Source: JAJYVT01 sp027339205
Lineage (GTDB): Bacteria > Actinomycetota > Acidimicrobiia > Acidimicrobiales > RAAP-2
Length of the DNA: 64,000 nucleotides
Direction of reading: 5' to 3'
Assembly: GCA_027339205.1 (NCBI GenBank)
Contig: DAHWOV010000001.1
Coordinates: forward strand, 1-64,000
The position numbers were made by a program, and so were the translations under genes. Positions 40,577-49,414 of this stretch are shown one piece after another. Each line of letters starts with the position of its first letter. The stretch's first letter is position 1. The notes under the pieces are model-generated. The model saw nothing but the letters and a program-made list of their open reading frames with translations, did no database searches and was not told where the DNA came from.

Positions 40577-41062
40577 TCACGACCTGGCAGCCAACGTGGC
40601 GGCGAGACGCTCCAAGAAGTCGTGGACGGTCGACTCCGCGACCCGATGGAGGAGGAGGCGGTCGGCCAGCAGACCGATGCCTTCGAGCGGCGGTCGGTAA
40701 GAGGCCTCGATCCCGAGGCGGCAGCGGCTCCCTCCCAGGGGGGTGATGACGAGCGTCCCGTCGAGGACCGGGAAGACCGACTGGAGGACAGCGGCGTCCC
40801 AGCGGATCGGGATCGTGGCGCTCCCGTCCCTTGTCCAGCACGGCCCAAGGCGGACGTTGGTGGGGATCCCGAGGATGTGCTCGCCGAACGTACGGCCGAT
40901 GGTCATGAGGATCGCCTCGCCCGCCGCGGTCGACTCGCCGGCAATCGGCAGCAAGCAACGCTCGTTGTCGCAGATCTGGCGTTCGACCTCGTGGCTCCAG
41001 CCGTCGACCTCGACGGAGTCGCTGAGGAAGACAACCTGGCGAGGAGGCGCTGCCCTTACCAC
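40577..41062 (-). CDS. SRPBCC-like hypothetical protein
   Basis: This is a 161-residue protein with alternating beta strands and a long C-terminal helix (LLADRLLLHRVAESTVHDFLERLAATL), consistent with the SRPBCC fold (SVEVDGWSHEVERQI…GIEASYRPPLEGIG). GTG at 41062 overlaps the upstream HAD gene by 7 nt, so the two are coupled. The ligand or substrate is unknown. The fold assignment comes from pattern reading only. Confidence 0.6.
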   Translation of the reverse strand: MVRAAPPRQVVFLSDSVEVDGWSHEVERQICDNERCLLPIAGESTAAGEAILMTIGRTFGEHILGIPTNVRLGPCWTRDGSATIPIRWDAAVLQSVFPVLDGTLVITPLGGSRCRLGIEASYRPPLEGIGLLADRLLLHRVAESTVHDFLERLAATLAARS

Positions 41063-41832
41063 AGGTGCAAGCGTGCGGGCTCGCCCTGCGGCGGTCTAGG
41101 GCCAAAGGTCACCGACCGTGTCAGCGACGCACTCGCTCCTTTAAGGAAGTCATCGACGAATTCGCTGAGCGTTCGGCAATGGGGATGGAGTCCAGGGCAG
41201 TCCATCGACGTCAGGTGAACGGGTCTGAGCCCCGCGGCGGCGGCGCCGTTGACGTCGAAGTGGACCGAGTCCCCGACGTACAGGCAGCGCTCGGGGGGGA
41301 CGTCGAGCACGTCCATCGCAAAGGCGAAGATCGCCGGATCCGGCTTCTCCACCCCCACCACGCAGGAGTCCACGACGACCGCGACTTCCGGGACGTCTCG
41401 TCCGGCTGCCCGCCCCCCGACGGCGCAGATCCCGAACGAGGACAGCTCCGCCTCCATGGTCCCCGACGCGTTCGAGACGATCGCCAGGGGCACGCCGGTC
41501 GCGGCGAGGCGTCGGAGCTGGTCGGCGACGCCGGCGATGGGCACCCATGCGCTGCAGAACGCGTCACCGAGCGCTGCCGCCGCCGCTGTGCGGTCCGCTT
41601 CCGCGACGCCGAAGTACCGGGCGATCGCGCGGTCGGCCTCGAGGAAGTCGCCAGTCGAGACAGCGTCGATCGTGGCCATACCTACGTAGTGGGCACGTGC
41701 GCACTCTTCGTCGCTCGGGCAGACCCCGAAGGGCGCCAAGTGCTTGCGAACGGTTCGGGGATCGGGCAGGAGAAGCACTCCGCCGGCATCGAGGACGATC
41801 CCATCGACCGTGCAACGCGCCTCTCTCCCCAT
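41056..41832 (-). CDS. HAD-superfamily hydrolase
   Basis: This is a phosphatase-like enzyme of 258 residues from ATG 41832. Motif I is VLDAGGVL with the nucleophile Asp; the second Asp is replaced by Gly, as in some HAD-IA members. Motif II is IVSNAS, motif III is the Lys in GVEKPDP, and motif IV is VGDSVHFDV. A cap region lies between motifs I and II. The missing acid Asp means phosphatase activity is not guaranteed. It is coupled to the downstream SRPBCC-like gene by a 7-nt overlap. Confidence 0.82.
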   Translation of the reverse strand: MGREARCTVDGIVLDAGGVLLLPDPRTVRKHLAPFGVCPSDEECARAHYVGMATIDAVSTGDFLEADRAIARYFGVAEADRTAAAAALGDAFCSAWVPIAGVADQLRRLAATGVPLAIVSNASGTMEAELSSFGICAVGGRAAGRDVPEVAVVVDSCVVGVEKPDPAIFAFAMDVLDVPPERCLYVGDSVHFDVNGAAAAGLRPVHLTSMDCPGLHPHCRTLSEFVDDFLKGASASLTRSVTFGPRPPQGEPARLHLW

Positions 41833-41914
41833 TCGAGCGACGCTAGCCCGTGGGTGCGATGCCACTGCCGGCAGGCGGCATCGTCACAGTCTCAGCCGTC
41901 ACCGCCGTCGTGGG

Positions 41915-41970
41915 GGCAGCTCCAGGAAGGCAGCTCCAGGAAGGCGGCTCCAGGAAGGCGGCTCCAGGAT
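41915..41970. repeat. 14-bp tandem repeat, four units
   Basis: GGCAGCTCCAGGAA repeats four times; units three and four carry GGCGGCTCC and the last ends in T. It lies just upstream of the BNR-repeat gene and contains AGGAAGG strings that resemble ribosome sites. Confidence 0.8.
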
Positions 41971-41986
41971 GGTATAGGAAGGTGGC

Positions 41987-42889
41987 GTGCTCCTTCTCGG
42001 TACGACAGATCATCTGGAGGATCTCGACCGGCAGCTGACGATCGCAGGGGACGTGTCGGTCGAGGCGATCGCGCTGGCCACCGGAGGCGTTGCGCCGGGC
42101 GCCTACGTGCTGGTCGACGGTGACCGGATCGTGAAGGTGGAGGAGTACGGCGTCGCGCCGGTTGCGTCGATCGGGCTCGGGCGGGGCCAGAGCTTGGCCG
42201 CAGCGGACGGCGGACTGCTCGTCGGTCTGGACGGTGCGCGGCTCGCCGAGCTGATGCTCTCCGAGAGGACGGTCGCGCCGGTCCGCTCGTTCGACTCCGT
42301 CCCGGGGCGCGCGGGCTGGGGGAACCCGGCGGGCGAGACGCCGGAGCTTCGGTCGATTGCCGTGACCGATGGGGGCACGTGGCTGGTGAACGTGCATGTC
42401 GGCGGGGTCTGGCGCTCGGTGGACGCTGGCGAGACGTGGACCGGGGTCGTCCCCCCTGAAGACGACGTCCACGAGGTCGCTGCCGCCACAGGCTTGGTGG
42501 TCGCCGCGGCGGCTCGAGGGTTCGGGTGGAGCCACGACGACGGGGCCACCTGGCAGTGGACCACCGACGGGCTCCATGCGCACTACTGCCGGGCAGCGGC
42601 GGTGGCCGGCGGCTCGGCCTACGTGACGGCCTCTACCGGCCCGTCCAGCCGTGACGGGCGTCTCTACCGCTGCGCGGTCGGGGGGAGCCTCGAGCCCTGC
42701 CGGGGGGGGCTGCCCGAGTCGTTTCCGTACAACCTCGACACCGGCTGCCTCGCCGCCCGTCAGGGCGAAGTGGCGGTCGGCACGCGCGACGGCCAGGTCT
42801 GGCGCTCCGGCGACGGTGGTCGGACCTTCGAGATGGTGACCGAGAGGGTCGGCCGCGTGCGTGTCCTCCGGTTCGGCTCACCACGCTGA
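41987..42889 (+). CDS. BNR/sialidase-like beta-propeller protein
   Basis: This is a 300-residue protein built of beta-propeller blades. Three Asp-box motifs are visible: SVDAGETW (~residue 143), SHDDGATW (~181) and SGDGGRTF (~274), the S-x-D-x-G-x-T-W pattern. It has no signal peptide. GTG at 41987 follows GGAAGGTGGC. Such proteins occur as YCF48/exo-alpha-sialidase-like or as WD40-like scaffolds. Catalytic residues of sialidases are not evident, so a binding or assembly role is as likely as an enzyme. Confidence 0.72.
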   Translation: MLLLGTTDHLEDLDRQLTIAGDVSVEAIALATGGVAPGAYVLVDGDRIVKVEEYGVAPVASIGLGRGQSLAAADGGLLVGLDGARLAELMLSERTVAPVRSFDSVPGRAGWGNPAGETPELRSIAVTDGGTWLVNVHVGGVWRSVDAGETWTGVVPPEDDVHEVAAATGLVVAAAARGFGWSHDDGATWQWTTDGLHAHYCRAAAVAGGSAYVTASTGPSSRDGRLYRCAVGGSLEPCRGGLPESFPYNLDTGCLAARQGEVAVGTRDGQVWRSGDGGRTFEMVTERVGRVRVLRFGSPR

Positions 42890-42938
42890 GCGAGCTGTCT
42901 CGGAACCACAGGGTCCTTGTCGCAAGGTGCGGGGGGCG

Positions 42939-42944
42939 TACGAT
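42939..42944 (+). promoter_or_regulatory. Putative -10 hexamer TACGAT (leaderless cNMP-binding protein)
   Basis: TACGAT lies 8 nt before the ATG at 42953. The spacer CTCCTCCC cannot act as a ribosome site. Confidence 0.45.
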
Positions 42945-42952
42945 CTCCTCCC

Positions 42953-43375
42953 ATGCCCACTGCATCCGAAGTCCTCGCGAAGGTGCCTCTGTTCTCGATG
43001 CTCTCCAAGCGGGAGCTGGAAAAGCTTGCCAAGGAGGTCCACGATCGCACGTTCCCTGCGGGGACCGTCCTCACCGAGGAGGACGAGTTCGGCACGATCT
43101 TCACCGTGATCGCCGAAGGGGAGGCGACGGTCTCGGTGCGTGGGAAGCCCGTGCGCAAGCTCAAGGAAGGCGACTTCTTCGGCGAGATGGGGCTCATCGA
43201 TCGCTCCCCGCGCTCTGCCACGGTCAGGGCGGACTCCGAGCTGCGCTGCTTGATGCTGACCCAGCCGGTGTTCCGGCCGTTCGCCATCACGCACCCCGAG
43301 ACGATGTGGGCTCTCCTCGAGCTGATGGTGAGGCGGGTGCGCGAGGCCGAGTCGAGGGATCCTGACGCCCTCTGA
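42953..43375 (+). CDS. Cyclic-nucleotide-binding domain protein without a DNA-binding domain
   Basis: This is a 140-residue protein made of a single cNMP-binding domain: VPLFSMLSKRELEKLA, the RTFPAGTVLTEEDEFGTIFTVI barrel and the phosphate-binding cassette FFGEMGLIDRSPRSATV, with the conserved Glu and Arg. No helix-turn-helix follows, so it is not a CRP-type regulator. It may pair with another protein or sense cAMP/c-di-GMP. It is convergent with the GerMN lipoprotein gene. Confidence 0.83.
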   Translation: MPTASEVLAKVPLFSMLSKRELEKLAKEVHDRTFPAGTVLTEEDEFGTIFTVIAEGEATVSVRGKPVRKLKEGDFFGEMGLIDRSPRSATVRADSELRCLMLTQPVFRPFAITHPETMWALLELMVRRVREAESRDPDAL

Positions 43376-43396
43376 CCATCAAGAGCCCCGTGGACC

Positions 43397-43999
43397 TCAG
43401 ATCGGCGCGACTGTCTCGTAGTCTGTGCGATCGAGCGGGCGGCCGCTCAGTGTGCCCTTTCCGGTCGGCACCTTTGCTCTCCTGCCGTCGATGCGGACCG
43501 AGACCGACTTGATGCCCGGCAGGATGGTCAGCGTATAGACGAGCTGAGCCATCGCCAGCGCCTGGTCCTCACCGGTGAGGCTGGTGAAGCCACGGGCCAT
43601 GTTCACCGTGACCTGCTCTGTCTGGATGCGCAGCAGCGTGAGAGGCGCCGCGGTCGAGATCGGGCTCTGCAGCCCGTCGGACGCCTCCGCCGAGGTCGGC
43701 CCCTGCCCGAGGACGCGCAGCACGCCCGCGGGAGAGACCGGCGCAGGGACCTCCCTGCTGACCGCGACCAGGCGCTGGGGTCCGTCCAAGTAGATCGTCA
43801 CGTACTGGCTGGGTACGGCCGGGGACGTCGTCGGCGTCGGGGGACGGAGCAGCCCGTAGGGCACGTGCTTGGGGTTGACGATGGTGGGCGAGGCGTCGAC
43901 GCCCAGTCCGCAAGCCGCGAGGAGCAGCGCGCAGATCGCCGTGCACAAGACGGCGGCCCCGGCGCGGGCAGGCCGACCGCGCGCCGCGGACCTGTTCAT
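43397..43999 (-). CDS. GerMN-domain lipoprotein (short LpqB-like)
   Basis: This is a 200-residue lipoprotein with a signal peptide and lipobox LLAAC, so the Cys would be lipidated at the membrane. The mature part is a GerMN domain (VTIYLDGPQRLVAVSRE, LTLLRIQTEQVTVNMARGF, AQLVYTLTILPGIKSVSVRIDGRR). ATG at 43999 overlaps the kinase stop (ATGA). Its place after mtrA-mtrB matches LpqB, but LpqB normally has a further ~350-residue propeller that is missing here. It probably interacts with the sensor kinase. Confidence 0.85.
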   Translation of the reverse strand: MNRSAARGRPARAGAAVLCTAICALLLAACGLGVDASPTIVNPKHVPYGLLRPPTPTTSPAVPSQYVTIYLDGPQRLVAVSREVPAPVSPAGVLRVLGQGPTSAEASDGLQSPISTAAPLTLLRIQTEQVTVNMARGFTSLTGEDQALAMAQLVYTLTILPGIKSVSVRIDGRRAKVPTGKGTLSGRPLDRTDYETVAPI

Positions 44000-45372
44000 C
44001 GCGGCTCCACCGGGAGCACGACGCTGAAGCGCGCGCCGCCGGCCGCGCTGTCGCCGACCCGCACGCTCCCTCCATGTGCCCGAACGTGCTCTGCCACGAG
44101 GGCGAGCCCGAGACCCGATCCGCCGGTGTCGCCGCGCCTTCCCGAGGCCGCGCCGCGGTAGAACCTCTCGAAGACGCGCTCGCGCTCTGTGGGACGGATC
44201 CCCGGGCCGGCATCGTCGACCGAGATCGTGGCCCAGCCGCCGCCCGTGTGGACGTCCACGCCGACCGCGCCGCCCCCATGTGTCTCGGCGTTGTCGAGAA
44301 GGTTCAACAGGACCTGCTGGAGGCGGCGCTTGTCGCCGCGCACGATGGTGTCCCGGGCGTCGGGAGACAAGCTGACCGGGATGCTGGGGTCGTACCCGTC
44401 GACGGTCAGCTCGACGAGCTCGACGATGGGGACGTCGGTGAAGTGGAGCACCGCCGCGCCGGCGTCGATGCTCGCCATCTCGAGGAGCTCCTGGACCATC
44501 GTCGAGAACCGGTCCACCTCGACGTGGAGCGTGTCGATGGCTTCGGCGCCCCCTCGAGGGAGCAGGGACCTGTACGAGTTGAGCAGCTCCACCGAGGCGC
44601 CGATCGTGGTGAGCGGAGACCGGAGCTCGTGGGTCACGTCCGATGCGAAGCGGGCGTCGCGCTCGATGCGCTGCTGGAGGGCGGTCACCATCTCGTTGAA
44701 AGACACGACGAGGGGCCGGAGGTCGGGGTCGTCGGGGAGCCGGCGGTCCAGGGTGCCTCCTGCGATCTCGGTCGCCACGCTGACGATGTCTCCGAGCGGC
44801 CTCACGAGCCGCCGGCTCACCAGCCACCCTGCCAGGACGCCGCCGATCGTCGTCGCGATGGCCACGGTGGTGAGGACCGTGGCGACGACCCGCAGCGTCG
44901 ATGCGAGCGACCCGAGCGGGTGTTCCTCGAAGTACGAGACGCCGATCGCGGGGATCGGCACGCCGACGGCGAGCGTCGGCGTGCCGTCGAGGACGACGCG
45001 CTGATCTGCCACGTTTCCGCGCACGACGGTGCGCATCAGGTCTTTGGGAATGGTCGTGCCGCTGACGGCGGCGGAGCTCGCATACCACTGCCCGCCGTGG
45101 TAGATGAACGAGTGGACGCCGTTTGCGGTCGTGACGCTCGAGAGCACGCTGCCGATCTTCGTGGAAGGGGCGCCGAGCTCGACCTTCACCAGCCGAGCGT
45201 TGGCGAAGGTCTGGTGCAGGATGCTGATCGTGCGCTGCGAGATCAGCTCCTTGCGGACGAAGTAGAAGGTGCTGAGCGCCAGCACTGCGGAGACGAGGGC
45301 CGCGCCGATCGCGAACGTGACGATCACCCGCGCCTGGAGGCCGAAGTGCCGCCGGCGGCTGCCCGCGCTCAC
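43996..45372 (-). CDS. mtrB: MtrB-like sensor histidine kinase
   Basis: This is a membrane sensor kinase of 458 residues. A first transmembrane helix (~residues 15-38) and a second (~160-183) flank an extracytoplasmic domain. Then come HAMP (SRRLVRPLGDIVSVATEIAGG), the phospho-accepting His248 (SDVTHELRSPLT), the N box (VLLNLLDNAETHGGG) and G boxes (DDAGPGI, GGSGLGLALV). GTG at 45372 overlaps the stop of mtrA (GTGA), and its own stop overlaps the lipoprotein start. The gene order supports MtrB, controlling cell-wall and division genes. Confidence 0.87.
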   Translation of the reverse strand: MSAGSRRRHFGLQARVIVTFAIGAALVSAVLALSTFYFVRKELISQRTISILHQTFANARLVKVELGAPSTKIGSVLSSVTTANGVHSFIYHGGQWYASSAAVSGTTIPKDLMRTVVRGNVADQRVVLDGTPTLAVGVPIPAIGVSYFEEHPLGSLASTLRVVATVLTTVAIATTIGGVLAGWLVSRRLVRPLGDIVSVATEIAGGTLDRRLPDDPDLRPLVVSFNEMVTALQQRIERDARFASDVTHELRSPLTTIGASVELLNSYRSLLPRGGAEAIDTLHVEVDRFSTMVQELLEMASIDAGAAVLHFTDVPIVELVELTVDGYDPSIPVSLSPDARDTIVRGDKRRLQQVLLNLLDNAETHGGGAVGVDVHTGGGWATISVDDAGPGIRPTERERVFERFYRGAASGRRGDTGGSGLGLALVAEHVRAHGGSVRVGDSAAGGARFSVVLPVEPR

Positions 45373-46052
45373 GGGACGAGCTTGTAGCCCAATCCCCGAA
45401 CGGTGACGATGAGCTCGGGATTGGAGGGGTCCCGCTCGATCTTCGTACGCAGTCCGCTGATGTGGTAGTCCACGAGCCGGTCGTCGCCGAAGAAGTCGTA
45501 GCCCCAGACCCGTTCGAGGAGCTGGCCCCTCGAGACCACCCATCCGGGCGTGTCCGCAAGCTCGCAGAGCACGCGGAACTGGGTCAGCGTGAGCGGCACC
45601 TCCTCCCCGTCCCGGCGCACGACACCAGCCTCCCGGTGCAGTTCGACGTCGCGGAACCGCTGCACCGAGGGATCAGGTGCTGCCGCGGAGGTGCTGCGGC
45701 GAAGCAGGGCGCGTATGCGTGCCGACAGCTCCTTTGCGACCACGGGCTTGACGACGTAGTCGTCCGCGCCGGCTTCGAGCCCGGCGACGACGTCATGGGT
45801 GTCCCCGCTCGCCGTCACCATTGCGATGGGGACGTTGGTCGCCCGCCTGATCGCGCGCGTGACCTCGAAGCCGTCCATGTCCGGGAGGCGGAGGTCGACG
45901 AGCACCATGTCCGGCTCACCTTCCTCGAGGCGCCCAAGGCCCTCCTCGCCACTTCGTGCTTCGACGACCGTGTACCCCTCCTGCTGCAGGGACAGGGAGA
46001 GGACCCCGCGCATGTGGTCGTCGTCCTCGATGAACAGGATGCGGCGTCCCAA
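45369..46052 (-). CDS. mtrA: MtrA-like response regulator (OmpR family)
   Basis: This is a 227-residue regulator with receiver domain (FIEDDDHMRG, phospho-Asp53 in VLVDLRLP, Lys in DDYVVKP) and winged helix (VPLTLTQFRVLCELADTP, DYHISGLRTKIERDP, VTVRGLGYKLVP). TTG at 46052 is preceded by AAGGAGGGAGGG. It is the first gene of a three-gene operon with overlapping stops and starts. A direct-repeat site lies in the divergent region upstream. Confidence 0.88.
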   Translation of the reverse strand: MGRRILFIEDDDHMRGVLSLSLQQEGYTVVEARSGEEGLGRLEEGEPDMVLVDLRLPDMDGFEVTRAIRRATNVPIAMVTASGDTHDVVAGLEAGADDYVVKPVVAKELSARIRALLRRSTSAAAPDPSVQRFRDVELHREAGVVRRDGEEVPLTLTQFRVLCELADTPGWVVSRGQLLERVWGYDFFGDDRLVDYHISGLRTKIERDPSNPELIVTVRGLGYKLVP

Positions 46053-46141
46053 GTCTCGCCCTCCCTCCTTGTCACGCGTGCGTCTTCGAGTCTCGCCGAA
46101 CTCACCTCGGTCGGTACGACACCTTCCCTAGATGCACCGGT

Positions 46142-46158
46142 TGTAACGTCACTGTAAC
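46142..46158. promoter_or_regulatory. Direct-repeat regulator site, MtrA-box-like
   Basis: TGTAAC occurs at 46142-46147 and 46153-46158, 11 bp apart, with GTCAC between, so the block contains three GTNAC elements. This resembles the GTNAC repeats reported for actinobacterial MtrA. It lies between divergent mtrA and the collagen-like gene and could control both. Confidence 0.5.
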
Positions 46159-46230
46159 ACGCACCCCGTCAGTTCCTCGATCCCGGCTGAGACCCTTGTC
46201 GTCGAAGCGTCGAGACGGAGGAGCGCACGC

Positions 46231-47082
46231 ATGGCATGGGCGCAGGGAAGACTGCCGGAGCGAGCCGGGGACGAACCGACGGGGCTGATGGTCGTGCCCC
46301 CTGACGCGACCGAGCCGGCACCCGATCGAGCGGGGTCGCGCACCAACTGGGGGAAGGGGGCGCTCGCTGCGCTGATCGTTGCCGCGCTCGCGCTCGGCGC
46401 GGGCGGCATGGCGCTCGGGGTGGTCGCGCTGGCTCGCTCCCCCGCGTCGGCGTCCGGTCCGGTGGGGCCTGCAGGACCCCAAGGTGCCCAGGGGCTCCAA
46501 GGCCCGCAGGGGGTCCAAGGTCTGGTGGGCCCGCAAGGGCCCGCCGGGCCCGTGGGCCCGAGGGGCGTAACCGGCCCGCAAGGCCCCGCAGGACCCCAGG
46601 GTGCACGAGGGCCGGCCGGGAAGCCCGGGGTGCCGGGGACGGTCGCGAAGAGCACGATCGTGACCGCCTCGGTGCTGAAGTCGGCGGCCGACCCCGTCGC
46701 GGGGACGACGCTCAGCGCGTTGACGTCGTGTCCCGCCGGAGACGTCCTGCTCGGCGGCGGCGCCCGCGTGTCGGAGACCGTGCCCGAGAAGTCGGCGTCC
46801 GAGGCGGGCGCAACGCGCACGACAGCCGCAACCCCGACGAGCGCGTCCGCGACGAGCAAGTCCAGCTCGACGGCTGGAGGTGGCACCTCGCAAGACACGG
46901 CGACCCAGAGCGGCGCGCCCTCGACAACGCCGCCTCGCTCGACTGCACGGTCCGGCGGCGTCGCGTTGGAGTCGTCGTACCCGACGGCGAGCGGATGGCG
47001 CACGGTCGCTGTTGTCACCGGGACGCTCACCGGCGGCCAGGTCATGGCCCTGGAGCCCTATGTCCTGTGCGGCAAGAAGTGA
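46231..47082 (+). CDS. Membrane-anchored collagen-like protein
   Basis: This is a 283-residue protein with a cytoplasmic N-terminus of ~40 residues, one transmembrane helix (~45-70, ALAALIVAALALGAGG…), then about 20 Gly-X-Y triplets (~76-136) such as GPVGPAGPQGAQGLQGPQG. A C-terminal domain has Ser/Thr-rich and beta-like segments and Cys residues. ATG at 46231 follows GGAGGAG at good spacing. It is divergent from mtrA. The triplets suggest a trimeric rod outside the membrane. Function unknown, possibly adhesion. Confidence 0.82.
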   Translation: MAWAQGRLPERAGDEPTGLMVVPPDATEPAPDRAGSRTNWGKGALAALIVAALALGAGGMALGVVALARSPASASGPVGPAGPQGAQGLQGPQGVQGLVGPQGPAGPVGPRGVTGPQGPAGPQGARGPAGKPGVPGTVAKSTIVTASVLKSAADPVAGTTLSALTSCPAGDVLLGGGARVSETVPEKSASEAGATRTTAATPTSASATSKSSSTAGGGTSQDTATQSGAPSTTPPRSTARSGGVALESSYPTASGWRTVAVVTGTLTGGQVMALEPYVLCGKK

Positions 47083-47217
47083 GCGGCGGCAGGCGCCGCT
47101 CGATCCGCTGAGATCCCCTCGGATCTGGGCGGTGCACCCGCCCGCGAGAGCCAGCCCCATCTCGCTCGGGCGCGCTAGCGTCCTCGCAAGCGGCAAGCCC
47201 GAGGCGATGGAGGCGAG

Positions 47218-48258
47218 GTGCCCAGAGACGCCGTGACGCTGCGCGAGGTGGCGAAGGCAGCCGGGGTGCACCCGGGTACCGCCTCCCGGGCGCTCAACGA
47301 GTCGACGCGCTCGCTCGTCCGCGCAGAGACGGTCGAGCGGGTGAGCGTGGCAGCCCGCGCGCTCGGCTATAAGCCGAACATGCTGGCCCGCAGCTTCAAG
47401 ACCCGGCGCACCAACTCTGTGGGGGTCGTCATCCCCGACATCAACAACCCGCTCTTCCCTCCGATGGTACGCGGCGTGGAGGGCCGCCTGTTCGAAGACG
47501 GCTACGTCGCCTTGCTGGCCAACACGGAGAACGACCCGGACCGCCAGCACCGGATCTTCGAGGGCATGGTCGACCGGCGCGTCGACGGCATGATCCTCGC
47601 CACCGCGCACCGGCACGATGTGGCCGTCGCCGAGCTCGCGGAGGCCGGGATGCCGGTCGTGCTGTTGAACCGCGTGGTGGAGGGCGGCGGCTTCTCCTCG
47701 GTCTCGGTCGACGACGCGCAAGGCATCCGGAAGGTGGTCGAGCACCTGCGCAGCCTGGGCCACGTGCGGATCGCCCATATCGCTGGGCCGCAGTCCATGT
47801 CGACGGGGCACGCGCGCCACCAGAGCTTCCTCTCCTCCATGGAGGAGACGGGTGCTGCTGCAGACCCCCGGCTCGTCATGTTCGCGCAGGCGTTCTCGAT
47901 CTCCGAAGGCGAACGGTGCGCGACCCGGCTCCTCGCGGGCTCGGAGCGACCGAGCGCGATCGTCGCGGCGAACGACATGCTCGCGCTCGGCTGCTACTCA
48001 GCGACCGAGCGCGCCGGCCTGGTGTGCCCGGCCGACATCTCGATCGTAGGGTTCAACGACATGCCGTTCATCGACCGGCTCAATCCTCCGCTCACCACGG
48101 TGCGGATCCCGCACCACGAGCTCGGCGTGCATGCCGCCGAGCTGCTCCTCGCGCAACTTCACGATCCGGACGCGCCGATCGCGATCGTCGAGATCGTCCC
48201 TGAGCTGATCACGCGCGGCTCGACGGCTCCCGCGCGCGTGCCCACGGCGGCGCCGTAG
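47218..48258 (+). CDS. LacI-family transcriptional regulator
   Basis: This is a 346-residue regulator. The DNA-binding N-terminus reads VTLREVAKAAGVHPGTASRALN with the hinge helix YKPNMLARSFKT, followed by a periplasmic-binding-like sensor (VGVVIPDINNPLFPPMVRGVE…, VDGMILATAHRHD, AIVAANDMLALGCY, ISIVGFNDMPF). GTG at 47218 follows GGAGGCGAG. The downstream dehydrogenase may be a target, but no sugar or catabolic operon is adjacent. The effector is unknown. Confidence 0.9.
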   Translation: MPRDAVTLREVAKAAGVHPGTASRALNESTRSLVRAETVERVSVAARALGYKPNMLARSFKTRRTNSVGVVIPDINNPLFPPMVRGVEGRLFEDGYVALLANTENDPDRQHRIFEGMVDRRVDGMILATAHRHDVAVAELAEAGMPVVLLNRVVEGGGFSSVSVDDAQGIRKVVEHLRSLGHVRIAHIAGPQSMSTGHARHQSFLSSMEETGAAADPRLVMFAQAFSISEGERCATRLLAGSERPSAIVAANDMLALGCYSATERAGLVCPADISIVGFNDMPFIDRLNPPLTTVRIPHHELGVHAAELLLAQLHDPDAPIAIVEIVPELITRGSTAPARVPTAAP

Positions 48259-48363
48259 GCAGCACGAGCCGGCGGGCCGGCTCGACGTTGCGAATCCTTG
48301 ACAAGTGGGGCTCGGCTCCACAGACTCGCGGCCGTGCAACCGGTTGCCAACACAACCGGGGGG

Positions 48364-49308
48364 ATGACCTTCGGCTGGATCGGCACCGGCCGCATGGGCA
48401 GCGCGATGGCGCGTCGCCTCCTCGAGGCGGGGATGGATCTCGCTGTCTACAACCGCACGCCGGAGAAGGCCGAGATGCTCGTCATGCTTGGTGCCGCGCT
48501 GGTCGACGCGGCGGTGGATCTCGCAGGACGCGACGTGGTCTTCATCACGGTTGCGTCGTCCGACGACCTGCTCGAGGTGATGTGTGGGACGGGAGGTCTG
48601 CTCACGGGACCTTCGGCGCCGTCGATTGTGGTCGACTGCACGACCGTCTCGAGCGAGGCGAGTGCGAGAGCCCGTGAGCTCGCTGCGGCGCGTGACACGG
48701 CCTTCCTCGCGGCGCCGGTGAGCGGCAACCCTGAGGTCGCTTCGGCCGGGAAGCTCACGATGGCCGTCTCCGGGCCGAAGCGGGCATTCGACGCCGCGTA
48801 CCCATTCCTTGCGACGGTCGCAGGCGAGGTCACCTACGTCGGTGAGGGCGACGTCGCGCGGCTCGTCAAGCTGTGCCACAACCTGCTCCTCGGCGTGGTG
48901 TTCCAGTCACTCGTCGAAGTGACGGTGCTCGCAGAAAAGGGCGGAGTTCGTCGCCAAGACCTGCTGGCCTTTCTGAACAGCTCGGTGATGGGGTCGCCGT
49001 TCATTGGCTACAAGTCCCGAGCTCTCGTGGACCTGGACTTCTCGCCGACCTTCACGACCCGCCTGCTCCACAAGGATTTCGCTCTCGGGCTGGATGCGGC
49101 CGCAATGCTCGACACCCCGATGCCTTTGGCGGCGCTCGTGCACCAGCTCCTGCAGGTGGGGATCGGCGAGGGGATCGGCGACAAGGACTTCGCGGCTCTC
49201 CTGCAGATCTGCGCAAGAGGTGCGCGTCTCGAGCTCGAGCGCGAAGAGACGGGTGCAGGGGAGGAGGCCGGCGGGCTGCCCCCGTCGAGGACCACCGAGC
49301 ACGCGTGA
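48364..49308 (+). CDS. NAD(P)-dependent beta-hydroxyacid dehydrogenase (3-hydroxyisobutyrate dehydrogenase family)
   Basis: This is a 314-residue oxidoreductase. The nucleotide motif is GWIGTGRMGSAMA, the substrate motif is DCTTVSSEASA and AAPVSGNPEVASAGKL, and the catalytic Lys is in ARLVKLCHNLL. The C-terminal 30 residues are extra and disordered. ATG at 48364 is followed by a perfect family N-terminus, which fixes the start over an in-frame upstream ATG at 48298. It follows the LacI gene by about 105 bp. Substrates could be 3-hydroxyisobutyrate, tartronate semialdehyde or related acids. Confidence 0.88.
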   Translation: MTFGWIGTGRMGSAMARRLLEAGMDLAVYNRTPEKAEMLVMLGAALVDAAVDLAGRDVVFITVASSDDLLEVMCGTGGLLTGPSAPSIVVDCTTVSSEASARARELAAARDTAFLAAPVSGNPEVASAGKLTMAVSGPKRAFDAAYPFLATVAGEVTYVGEGDVARLVKLCHNLLLGVVFQSLVEVTVLAEKGGVRRQDLLAFLNSSVMGSPFIGYKSRALVDLDFSPTFTTRLLHKDFALGLDAAAMLDTPMPLAALVHQLLQVGIGEGIGDKDFAALLQICARGARLELEREETGAGEEAGGLPPSRTTEHA

Positions 49309-49414
49309 GGACCGACCAGGGGAAGGTGGAGCCGAAGCGCACCGCTGCCGTGCAGAGCTCGTGACGCGCCTCGCAGACGCGAGCCGGCACCGGCGAGGGA
49401 CTTCGGGAATGGGC

